Part shown: piece after piece, positions 10,875 through 20,206 of the stretch
Layout: each line of letters starts with the position of its first letter
How positions within the stretch are numbered: position 1 is the first letter of the stretch
Assembly: GCA_015350385.1 (NCBI GenBank)
Contig: WNKI01000002.1
Coordinates: 4,644,636-4,708,635, forward strand
Reading direction: 5' to 3'
Source: Aculops lycopersici
Taxonomy: Eukaryota; Arthropoda; Arachnida; Trombidiformes; Eriophyidae
DNA: 64,000 nucleotides
Made by a program: the position numbers and the translations under genes
The notes under the pieces: model-generated
The model's database searches: none
Told to the model about the DNA's origin: nothing
Seen by the model: the letters and a program-made list of their open reading frames with translations, nothing else

Positions 10875-13607
10875 TTATCTCTTCCTTCTTCTAGCTTTGT
10901 AGACACCACTTGTAGATCTCGTCGCGTCCAAGGCTTGAGGTGGCGCCTGATGGTCAGTGGTGTAAACCGTGGTTCTTGTTGCAGGCGTGTATTGAGTTGT
11001 TTGCATTATAGTTGTGTGTGTTGGCATTGCCTGAGTTTCCGTCAGGTAGGTTGTGGTCTTCTTAGGCATGGGTGGTATTAGAAAGCTGCCTGTTTGCCTC
11101 GTTACCGAGGCCGGGTTTGAAGCTAGTGCCCGAACCGGAAGCGGCATGGCGGGAACAGGGAACCTAATTTGAGGTAGAGTTGTCATCTGCGGTATTCTAA
11201 TATTTAACGAGGGAATATTGTTACTGATTGTTCGAATTATCCGCTGAGCCGGAGCGTAGGCAAACTGTAAAGGCGAATCGAGCTCGCGCACCTGCTGGTA
11301 TTGAGGCATTTGTTCGCGTTGTACACTGACAGTTTGAGGTAAGATGATTCGAGAGACTTGCATTGGTTGAATTGGCATCGTTTGCACGGGAATCTCTTTG
11401 ACGATTTCCCTAATTATTTGAGCTGGTTGTGGTGTTGTTGTGGTCGTGGAAGAAGGCGCTACAATCGGTTGACTTATGAGCAGGGGCTGGATTTCCCTGA
11501 TAATAGTTTGCTGTTGTGCATTGTTACTCTGACTCTGTTGTGACCGATCAAATTGAGTGTCTTGCTGTTGAACCTGCTGCTGTTGTCTTTGAGTTTGCTG
11601 CTGTTGGTTGTAGTAATGATAATGGTGCTCCTGCCTGACCACCTGAGGCGCCTGACTTGGCAAGACCACTTGTCGCTGCGGTTGTGGTTGCACGTAATGC
11701 TGCTGCTGTTGCACTGCCGGCTGTTGGAACCTTGGAGGTGGCTGGACATAGGAGCTACTGTATGAGTTTGCATAAGAGCTGTCATAGTAAGAGGATGGCA
11801 TGCGAGTTGGCAATGGTTGGATGGGTTGAAACTGTGCCACGCTCTGGGGCATTGAGTATCCGTCGCTCTGAACTACCGGCGAAGTTTCGGGAGCCCTCTC
11901 GGCGATCATCTCGGGCAACTGGCCACTTGTTGTGTCGATTATTGGGGCGTTCGGCGCCGGCTGCTGCTCCACTATCGTCGGTTGACTAGATGGCATCACG
12001 TAACTAGAATAGTAGGCGCTGCCACTACTGGCCACCTGTGGCTGAATCAAGGGTTGCTGCAGTTGTTGAGGTTGAGGTTGCGACGAGTAGATGTAGTTCA
12101 GGTCAGAGGCGGATCTCTGCGCTGACTCAAGGCTTGAGTTACTGCTCGGTTGCCATGAGTTTGAGGATGACAAATGTGATCTAGTGCTAGAGAATGTAGT
12201 CAATGGAGGCAATGTAGTTGTAGGCTGACTTGTTGTTTTAGTTGTAATGCTCATATCCTCGGCAATGGTAGTTGTTGGAGCAAGAGTAGTTGTCACAATC
12301 ATATCCAATGGCTTCCACTTCGGCAATGGCAACAACGATGACTCAACTCGAGCTTTGAGCCTCGACGATGCAGATGGACTCAACGAGGATTCCGTGGTGC
12401 TTGTGGTCTTCGCTGTCGGCATAACAATTAGACCATCGTCATCGAATGGCTCCTCCAGTGGCGACAACGACGAGACAGGTGGCTGATCATCGAAAAAAGT
12501 TTTGACCTTTCCATAAACTATTGGACTACTATCCAAGATTCTCTTGGTTGTATTCTCGCGAATATTTATCCTTCTAGCGGCATGTCTGGCAAAATCCAAG
12601 TAAGACTTCTGGCCTCTGGATATTGGTTTCCATTTCTGATCCGCCAATAGAAGAGTTTCATTGACCTTAACACTCCTCGGCCTCGAATTAACCTTCATGT
12701 CGTCGATCAACTTTGTTGACTTATTAAGACGACCCAAGTGTCGAACGCGAGTTTGTGATATCGTAGACGAAGAGGCGATTGAAATTGGTTTCCAATTGCT
12801 ACTATCCTGTAGCTCCAGAGGTTGTGGCCACTTGTTGGCTCCAATCCCTTCATCGATTGCCAAAATTTCCGATATCGTCCTCTTCGACTCTTTCTCTTTC
12901 GGGAGAGGTTTCTCGAGTCGAGTCTCAGAGTGAACTGGAGTCAATATGGTTAGGGTCTCACTTTTTCCTTCCGAAAAAGGGATTTTACGGCTAATTGTAA
13001 CTGGCTTGTGGGTGTTTATATGCAACTTGATGCCATCAACCACCTTGCTTGTTCCATTCCTCCTCACCTGCCCATGATAAACCAGTTTGTTCTTAGAATT
13101 GTTCTTACGATTCTTTCTATTAGATATTGGCGTTGCTGTGGAAGCAGGTGGAGAGCTCTTTTGATCGCCATTAACCATCAACAGGTAGTTCAAGTCGCGA
13201 TTCGGGTTACCTCTGCCAACTGTTGTCTCATGCTTTTCGCCATTTAAATCATCGTCGTCCCAATCAACAGGTTTACTCTCTGTTTGTAGCCTACTCTTTT
13301 CGGCTAGATGATTCAATGGTATTTCAGTTTTGTTTTGACGATCTATTAAAGGGTTTCTGGTCCCTTTATTACCATCTTCGTACAAGTTGTTAATATTTAA
13401 GTCAAAAATTGAAGCCTCACCATCACTGACCATCTGCCAACCAGATTTTTCCAACTGGGACCTCGTGATACTTGACTGTGAAGATCTATTTTGAGCTTGA
13501 TGGTGATTCTTGTTGATGTGACTTGAGACTTGAGATAGATTAAATAATAAGGCGAATAGAATCGCCGATAAACAATAATTTGGCGTCATATTGGTCAACT
13601 TTCTCAT
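10875..13607 (-). CDS. Secreted Gln/Ser/Thr-rich low-complexity protein (910 aa)
   Basis: I do not recognise this protein. The N terminus (MTPNYCLSAILFALLFNLSQ, preceded by MRKLTN) is a signal peptide or anchor. Residues about 30-370 are charged, with repeated Trp-Lys-Pro motifs (KWKPIS, NWKPIS, KWKPLD). The middle is Ser/Thr/Pro-rich. The region from about 540 to 720 is a Gln/Tyr/Pro-rich domain with glutamine runs. The C-terminal part has Ile/Pro/Gln segments and ends in a dibasic ARRRKR. The composition suggests a secreted structural protein (cuticle, silk-like, egg coat or mucin-like). Recurrent WKP motifs are the only internal repeat I can name. No cysteine-rich or chitin-binding domain is visible. 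Single exon, with its stop 144 bp from that of the HDAC11-like gene. Reality of the CDS is well supported by length; function is unknown. Confidence 0.85.
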   Translation of the reverse strand: MRKLTNMTPNYCLSAILFALLFNLSQVSSHINKNHHQAQNRSSQSSITRSQLEKSGWQMVSDGEASIFDLNINNLYEDGNKGTRNPLIDRQNKTEIPLNHLAEKSRLQTESKPVDWDDDDLNGEKHETTVGRGNPNRDLNYLLMVNGDQKSSPPASTATPISNRKNRKNNSKNKLVYHGQVRRNGTSKVVDGIKLHINTHKPVTISRKIPFSEGKSETLTILTPVHSETRLEKPLPKEKESKRTISEILAIDEGIGANKWPQPLELQDSSNWKPISIASSSTISQTRVRHLGRLNKSTKLIDDMKVNSRPRSVKVNETLLLADQKWKPISRGQKSYLDFARHAARRINIRENTTKRILDSSPIVYGKVKTFFDDQPPVSSLSPLEEPFDDDGLIVMPTAKTTSTTESSLSPSASSRLKARVESSLLPLPKWKPLDMIVTTTLAPTTTIAEDMSITTKTTSQPTTTLPPLTTFSSTRSHLSSSNSWQPSSNSSLESAQRSASDLNYIYSSQPQPQQLQQPLIQPQVASSGSAYYSSYVMPSSQPTIVEQQPAPNAPIIDTTSGQLPEMIAERAPETSPVVQSDGYSMPQSVAQFQPIQPLPTRMPSSYYDSSYANSYSSSYVQPPPRFQQPAVQQQQHYVQPQPQRQVVLPSQAPQVVRQEHHYHYYNQQQQTQRQQQQVQQQDTQFDRSQQSQSNNAQQQTIIREIQPLLISQPIVAPSSTTTTTPQPAQIIREIVKEIPVQTMPIQPMQVSRIILPQTVSVQREQMPQYQQVRELDSPLQFAYAPAQRIIRTISNNIPSLNIRIPQMTTLPQIRFPVPAMPLPVRALASNPASVTRQTGSFLIPPMPKKTTTYLTETQAMPTHTTIMQTTQYTPATRTTVYTTDHQAPPQALDATRSTSGVYKARRRKR

Positions 13608-15164
13608 TATAACTTATTGTGCTCATTGATTTGGGCTTGTAATCAAGTCCAACTTTTCAACTTCTTGGCGCTCACAACTCGAATAAAGTTTGAAACAGAT
13701 CGGTAATCAGAAACTGATCAAATGGAGGGCCACACAGGTATGTCTGCGCGAAGTTGATTACATCATCAACTGGTATCCAGTTGTCTTTATTCTCGATCTA
13801 TTTAGCTGTATCATGTATATATGTATATAAATTTATCACGAATATATTAGTTATTCTGACTAGCTCGTGCAGATGACCCTGCTAAATTATTTCAAATTGA
13901 AAGTCCACAAAAAGCTGACCAACTAAAACTCATCTGCTGACTAACTAGGTGGCTGGCTGACTGGCTTACGAGGGGTAAGTTCCAACTGAAGGTAAATTCA
14001 ACTCAACCCAGCTCACCTGCGGTTGTCGGCAGCCTGTTGCTCTTCCATTCTTCTCAATCTCTTCAACTGCCAAGAAGTTAATCTGCTGGCCAAATCGATG
14101 AAAGCCAATCGGCCAAATTAGATTAACTCAGCGTCTCGTCCGCTGACCTGTCGGGGCCTTAAGCCAACATGGAACTCGAAGCGCTAAATCATTGATTCCA
14201 TCTGTTCAAATAACCACTTGTTGCCAACGATAGATATAAGATATTAGAGTCTAATTGTCAGCACGCCGGAATTGAAGTGAAGTTTAGTGGCTAGGATGAG
14301 ACTGGTCAACGTCGGCCTCCTCATTGAGTGTCAACACTAGACAAGTGGCCAACCAAACAACCAACTGATCAACTTAGGAAAAAAAATCCACTGGGCGAAA
14401 GAAAAGACTTAAGTCAATCCCATTTGCGGTCACCGACTTCGTCCGGAATAAAAGCGTGCAATTCTTTTGCCATCTCTAGTTGGTGACCAAAGGGACAAAC
14501 GAATGTATCATTTGAATGATGATATCCCCAATGACGCCACCGCATGATCCGATTAGCTGCGAAGAAAGTTTTCGTCTTGGTAGGTTTGCCGTTGGCAGCA
14601 TTTGGTATTGCAGGACGTCGACGACAACGATGTCTCGCCGGATTAATGGACTTCGTCGTTGTTCCTGATGATAGGGCACAGGATAAGGGATTAGACAAGC
14701 GAGCGAGTGTCGAGCAAATAGAGTAAAGCTTGTAAAAGCGTGACTCGTAGCATAGACCGCTAAGTGGATTGCTGGCGGAACTACCTTTGGGCTTGCCAAT
14801 CCAGTTCAATCCGCTTCAGTTTGCCCAAAGTCTACCTGTGCAAAGCACCGGTAAATCACCAGGCATTATTGTTGGAGGCAATCTGTTTGCTTCTTCTAAA
14901 CTTTTCTCGATGACTCGAAATCTATTCGCATTAAATGATCTAAAAGTTCCTACGAGATTTATCCTCCATCGACAACCAAGTTAAGTCGGGAAAGTCGAGA
15001 GTAGAGTTCATCTCGGTCTTACCTAAAGAACTCGCGAGTCTTTGGGTGAAGTTTGTTTATTTGGTGAAAGTAAAGTTGGCTTACAATTATAAGCCTGTTG
15101 GTGATGAAGTCATTCTCGTGCAGGTAGGCTCAGTCTACCTTAAAATCTTGGCTATCTAACAAAC
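13608..15164. other. Intergenic region, no gene seen
   Basis: This is the upstream region of the 910-aa gene and the 3' flank of Lon. TATA-rich DNA at about 13813-13831 may belong to the promoter of the 910-aa gene. Overlapping open frames at 14414-14809 on both strands show no protein-like conservation and no recognisable domain. Confidence 0.5.
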
Positions 15165-17189
15165 TCACAGTTTGCTAGCCAATCCTCTCGTCGTGTCCAA
15201 TGGCAGAGATGTTGTTGTGATGGTTGCTGCTGTCTTGGCTGAGGAAAGCTTATTATCAAAGGCAATGCGAATAACTTCGTCGATGTTGGACACGAAATGA
15301 AACTTCATCATGTCCCTCACTGAACTTGGAAGTTCATTTAGATCGGGCTCGTTCTTTGCCGGCAAGATCACCTCTTTGATTCCAGCCCGGTTTGCGGCCA
15401 ACACCTTCGACTTGACGCCGCCAACCTTGAGCACAACTCCACGCAACGTAATCTCACCTGTCATCGCCAAATCAGGTATAACGCTCGTACTTGAGCATAG
15501 CGACATTAGGGCAACCACAATGGTCACACCTGCCGAGGGTCCATCTTTGCCCACTGCGCCGGCGGGAAAATGAATGTGGACCGTGTTCTCAACCAAATCT
15601 CTACCCAGAGATTGAGGTAACATTTTGTAGTGTTGAAAGTTTGCCCTAATCCAATTCAATGCCAACATGGCGCTTTCTCTCATCACGGATCCTAGTTGTC
15701 CAGTCAATATTAAACTCTCCTTTCTATTTGACCCCTTCATTATCTCGGCCTCAACAAATGTAATTTCGCCACCTGTTGCTGTCCAAGCCAAACCAATGGC
15801 GACGCCAGGTATGTTTGCGCGAACGTTGCTCTCTCGGTCGTAAACAATTGGACCCAAATATTTTTCCAACGATTCCGAGTCAACCACAACAGGCAACTTG
15901 GTGGCTGTTGCAGAATCCATATCTGCCTCAACAATATCCGCTGCAACAGCTCGACAAATATTGGATATCTTCCGCTCCAATCCACGAACACCAGCCTCTC
16001 GGGCGTAGTTCGAGATTATCCTGTGTATTGCTTCGTCCTTAATCACAATCATATTGACTTTTAGACCATTCTCAATAACTTGCTTGGGGACCAAATGGCG
16101 CCTTGCAATGTTAAACTTTTCGTCGTGAGTATATCCTGCAATACTGATGACTTCCATACGATCCAACAGGGCAGCTGGTATAGTCTGAAGTGTGTTTGCT
16201 GTTGCAATAAATAGAACCTTAGATAAGTCAAAGGGTAAGTTTAGATAATGATCGGTGAATGTGTGATTTTGTTCTGGATCTAAAACTTCCAATAGGGCGC
16301 CCGATGGATCGCCTTGGGTTCCGGCGCACATTTTGTCAACCTCGTCGAGGAGAAAGACGGGATTGTTTACACCTGCTTGCTTAATACCTTGAATAATTCT
16401 ACCTGGCATCGAACCGATATAAGTGCGCCTGTGACCTCGAATTGCCGACTGGTCGGCGACACCGCCAAGTGAGATACGCTGAAATCTACGACCTAGTGAT
16501 TTTGCTATCGATTGAGCTACCGAGGTTTTACCTGTCCCCGGGGGACCAACAAACATTAGAATGGGTTGCGTTGATCTGGCAGTTGTTTGGATCGTTTCTG
16601 ATTGAGCCTTCAACTTCCTCACGGCCAAATACTGTAACACTCGCTCCTTCAATTTTTGCATACCATAATGATCATTGTCCAAATCTCGACGTGATTTCTT
16701 CAAATCTATTAGCTCAGCTGAGGATTCCCTCCAAGGTAACTCGGCTATCAGCTCCAAATAACCACGAGTCACTGCATAATCCGACATAAAACTTGGAGTT
16801 CGCTTCAACTTTTGCATCTCTTTCATGGCAACCTTCCTGACGTAATCTGGAAGGTTTGCTTGATTCAATCTTTGCTCCAGCTGGCTGTTGTCATTGAGCT
16901 CAATGCCATCTTCGTCCTCGTCGTCTCCATTCTCACTACTTGATCCATCATCGTCGCTCGAATCATTGCCAGGGTCTTGGTTTGGATGCCGTTGGGAAAT
17001 TCCATTCCTCCTCGTTGTCCACAAGCTAATGGTGGCAACAAGTGGCGGCGGCTTTTGGGTTTTATTTGAGGTTGGCTCCTGAGATGGAGCAATGTTATTA
17101 TTGCTGTTGTTTGGGAAAATATCATCTTCGGTGCTATCCTTTGCGCCGATCAAATCCGTTATTGGACCTTTAATGATAGAGTTGCTCAT
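15165..17189 (-). CDS. LONP2: Peroxisomal Lon protease (LONP2 type) lacking the N-terminal domain
   Basis: ATP-dependent serine protease of the peroxisomal matrix. It degrades damaged or unneeded matrix proteins. Residues about 100-205 match the helical segment before the AAA module (DYVRKVAMKEMQKLKR, YLELIAELPW). Walker A is GPPGTGKT (215-222) and Walker B is VFLLDEVDK (278-286). The protease domain carries the Ser-Lys dyad: Ser552 in KDGPSAG and Lys595 in GGVKSKVLAA, 43 residues apart as in bacterial Lon. The last three residues are SKL, a PTS1 peroxisomal import signal, which settles the LONP2 assignment. At 674 aa it is about 180 shorter than human LONP2 (852 aa). The substrate-binding LON N domain is missing and replaced by about 100 residues of polar and acidic sequence. 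No N-domain exon was found upstream to 18133. Confidence 0.93.
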   Translation of the reverse strand: MSNSIIKGPITDLIGAKDSTEDDIFPNNSNNNIAPSQEPTSNKTQKPPPLVATISLWTTRRNGISQRHPNQDPGNDSSDDDGSSSENGDDEDEDGIELNDNSQLEQRLNQANLPDYVRKVAMKEMQKLKRTPSFMSDYAVTRGYLELIAELPWRESSAELIDLKKSRRDLDNDHYGMQKLKERVLQYLAVRKLKAQSETIQTTARSTQPILMFVGPPGTGKTSVAQSIAKSLGRRFQRISLGGVADQSAIRGHRRTYIGSMPGRIIQGIKQAGVNNPVFLLDEVDKMCAGTQGDPSGALLEVLDPEQNHTFTDHYLNLPFDLSKVLFIATANTLQTIPAALLDRMEVISIAGYTHDEKFNIARRHLVPKQVIENGLKVNMIVIKDEAIHRIISNYAREAGVRGLERKISNICRAVAADIVEADMDSATATKLPVVVDSESLEKYLGPIVYDRESNVRANIPGVAIGLAWTATGGEITFVEAEIMKGSNRKESLILTGQLGSVMRESAMLALNWIRANFQHYKMLPQSLGRDLVENTVHIHFPAGAVGKDGPSAGVTIVVALMSLCSSTSVIPDLAMTGEITLRGVVLKVGGVKSKVLAANRAGIKEVILPAKNEPDLNELPSSVRDMMKFHFVSNIDEVIRIAFDNKLSSAKTAATITTTSLPLDTTRGLASKL

Positions 17190-18133
17190 GTTTCTTCCTT
17201 TTTCCTTTGTATTTTTATTTTCCTCTTGCTACAAATAGAATGGGCAACTTTCTTATTTGAGTTGAGTGTACAATATTTTGCAAATGACCAGAATATATCC
17301 CAAGCTTCTTGCACCTTAAATATGATTGCAAATGCTTATACGGTTATAACTTACTCCTCATTAGCAATACAATCGAAACAACACAATTTCTCTGGGGCAA
17401 ATTGTCTCGAAGGGAAGCCAAATGGATGAACAGCTGATGTTTGTTACCATCCCTAACAAGTGGAACGCTGCTGCGCTCTTGATAATACAGGATTCCTACC
17501 AAGGTACAAGCAACAACCACCTCAAGATTCCACAATAGCGGAGGATCCTTGCCAGCCAAAGAGCAACAACATTTCGTTGATCATCACACAAAAATGCCAT
17601 TGCCGACAAGTGGCGGGAATGGCGCTGCCGCTCACATGATTTCAATGTGGCAACTTGTTGCATTCAAGATCCTCGCCCGCTCAAGAAGTGCGCACTACTC
17701 ACTCCGTAGCAAGTCAACAGACTCAAGCTCCACGTTATCCACAAGCTAATTATCTTGACGCCGATTCATGATGCAAGTGGTAGCAGCAATGGGAGGGTTG
17801 AATAATCTACCTGATAGGATATCACCCTGCTAGCTCATTAGCTCGCTAGTTGATGTGCGTTTTTTGTTTTGTTTCTCTCTCTCTCTCTCTCTCTCTTTCT
17901 GAATCTTGAAAGAGCGTAGGCAGTTTCTCATCAAAAAGAGTCGCAAAGATGAGATTTGAAACCTGGCCAGTTACAATGAGTCCCTTGTTACTAAATAACG
18001 CTTTAGTTTTTAGTTACTACTTTATTAGTGTTCCCCATAAGTTGTCGTGATGCCATGAACTAAAAGTAGTTCGCCGACTACCACAAAGCTTGTCAATCAA
18101 CACTAAAGCCTCAAGCTCAACAAATAGAGGCTC
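17190..18133. other. Intergenic region with a CT microsatellite
   Basis: This is the upstream flank of Lon and the 3' flank of the pseudogene. It contains a CT run at 17874-17896. A 71-codon minus-strand frame (17344-17559) does not match the Lon N domain and cannot be joined in frame to the Lon ORF using the splice sites I can see. Confidence 0.5.
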
Positions 18134-19498
18134 TTAGTTTGCCAATTTGCGAGCTGCATCAATGCGAGCTTTCTCCGGCGCCCTCGGGAACTTGCTCGTG
18201 CATACCTGAGGGTCGTACTGCAACTGCGGGCGCAATCTGTCAATTAAAGCCTTTAAAATCTTGGTTTCGGCCTCCGAGATATCGCGGTGTAGTGCGGCGT
18301 TGCGGGAGCTTTCCAAATTCCCCCCTTCATATCGTCACCCGAAACGCAGGTCACCTCCAAAATTTCACAATCCCTGCCCTTGGGAAACTCGATGGCCAAA
18401 ATGCGCCCCAGCGCCGGGGTCGGTGCGCATATCCTTTGTAACAGCAACCAAAACATGCTTCTTCTCCTCCTGGATCTCCTTGATGGGCGACTTCCAGAAT
18501 TCCTGCATGGTTACAGTGCCACCGAATCAGGCACATTCTTCTAATACCACCCCAGACTTGTATTAGATAGTCGAAATTCATACAAGTCTCTAGATTGTCG
18601 GTCTCTAGATCAATCCAAGAGATTAGTGTTAGCTAATTGTTATTGGTTTGCAATTGGAAGATATGGTAATAATTAACATAGGCCTTCCTTCCACCGAGTC
18701 GCTTGTTGTCGACCAAATCGTGTTCAACTGTTTCCAAATAGATGGTCCCCAAATAAATGGTAGGCTTTATGGTCGCGTCATTGAATCATTAGATCCAACA
18801 GTTCGAAACCAAGCTAGAGCAAATTAAGCGCATCGCTTCAACTTCAGCCAGATTTTCAGTGCCTAAATAATTGAATGCCTTCTCCAGCTGAGGTGTCCAA
18901 CCAATCAATCCTAAACTAATAGAATTGATCCTTAACAAACTCGATGTCAATCTTCGCCTACTCAATCAATGCCAAGATGCGTTCACTGCAATTGAGTTGC
19001 AATATTGCCGACTAACTATTGGGAGTTCCTTGATTTAGTGTGGAATTTTTGCAAGCGTAGCAATAGGCGTGTTTCGCGCTTCAGTTATCTTCTTTTCCGT
19101 GGCTTTGCCGAATCCATAGCATGCCCTGAAAAATTGCAAAATTAATGTTTGCATTGCTACCTCCAAGTTCTGACTTTGATTAGTCCCGAATAACTGGTCC
19201 ATTTTTGTCCTATTTTAAAGAGATCTTGTCGCTTCACTTACAGCCACCTGCTGCTTATGTTGCTCCTCTTCCTGAGGCTCTTTATACCCTCGTAGCGCAT
19301 GTTCATTTGCTACCTTCAGATTGTCAGAGTTTTCCGCCTTGTACTGACGCGGACCGGACTTCCGGCCGCCAACTTGGTAACTAGCTTATTCGCTTCGTCA
19401 AACGCACTCGCACTGATCAAATCTTTTTGTTCTCCCTTTGCCCCATCCTTTGACTTGAACATGTCGCCCATATTCCCCAAGATATTACCAGCATCAGC
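18134..19498 (-). pseudogene. Decayed tandem copy of the 537-aa secreted orphan at 20207
   Basis: Fragments of the neighbouring gene appear here in the same order and on the same strand, but in different frames separated by stops and deletions. At about 19498-19370, ADAGNILGNMGDMFKSKD and FDEANKLVTKLAAGS match ARADGILDLFKGKD and FDEAEAKKLAKELAEGS of the intact protein. At 18253-18456, EILEVTCVSGDDM matches DISTVTCVSDDDM. At the 3' end, LRPQLQYDPQVCTSKF matches LKPAMQYNTKVYKSKL. DNA-level similarity is also plain in the middle (for example 18716-18830 against 20806-20930, and 18870-19020 against 20995-21130). The copy is about 190 bp shorter than the corresponding part of the intact gene, and no start codon or signal peptide survives. 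Confidence 0.85.
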
Positions 19499-20206
19499 TT
19501 GTGGCCTAGTTAAGCCGGTTTGGTGTTGGCACCATGAGCAGCAACAAGTGGGATCTAATGTTTCAAACTCTCTATCAAAACAGAAATTCGAGCTAACGTT
19601 CGCACTCTTACAGATCATAGTTTGATTGACGGTTTTAATTTTATGTGCCACTAGCACTAGACAGATTCAAATATCGACAACTGAGTTTGGCCATTCAACA
19701 CCTGAGATAAAAGGTACAATCATCATCATCATCATCCAGACAAAATAAATTAAATTTTGGAGATACAGTTTGCCCTCGATCGATGTATCTGAATGCCTGA
19801 CTTTAATATCAAGGTCGCTAAGAAACAATTGACAAAAGGTTGCGAGCTCGTTGTCGGGCAGCCAATATTAGAATTGGCATTCTCTTTGCGTGTAGTGCAG
19901 ATGCTTTCTTTCCGCTCGCTTAAGCAACAGGTAGTTGCGGCTATAAAAAGAATCCTTTTGCCTGGCCAGTTTTTTTTTGTGATTGCTTGGTCTTTTTGTT
20001 TTTTTTCCACTATGTTTCTCCTACCATCTCCATCCTGTCGCCAATTTCGTTAGTGTCATTGCTGCTACGTCTGCTTCTAGTGTCTCAGCGATATTGGAAG
20101 AACAAAAGCCTCGACCACTTGCAGCCTTCAGTTGATTTATCGCACCCATCGCCGTGAACGCCATCTATCACTATGCTTTGTATGCTGACAGGTGAGGATT
20201 GACCAA
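19499..20206. other. Spacer between pseudogene and parent gene
   Basis: A short (CAT)n run lies at about 19721-19736. No gene is seen. The spacer may include remnants of the duplicated upstream flank. Confidence 0.45.

Noticed and set aside
14414..14809. 131-codon minus-strand frame and overlapping frames
   Set aside because: Open in several frames at once, with no conserved motif. It looks like intergenic DNA.
17344..17559. Possible exon for the missing Lon N domain
   Set aside because: The translation does not align with the Lon N domain, and the available donor and acceptor do not join in frame to the Lon ORF.
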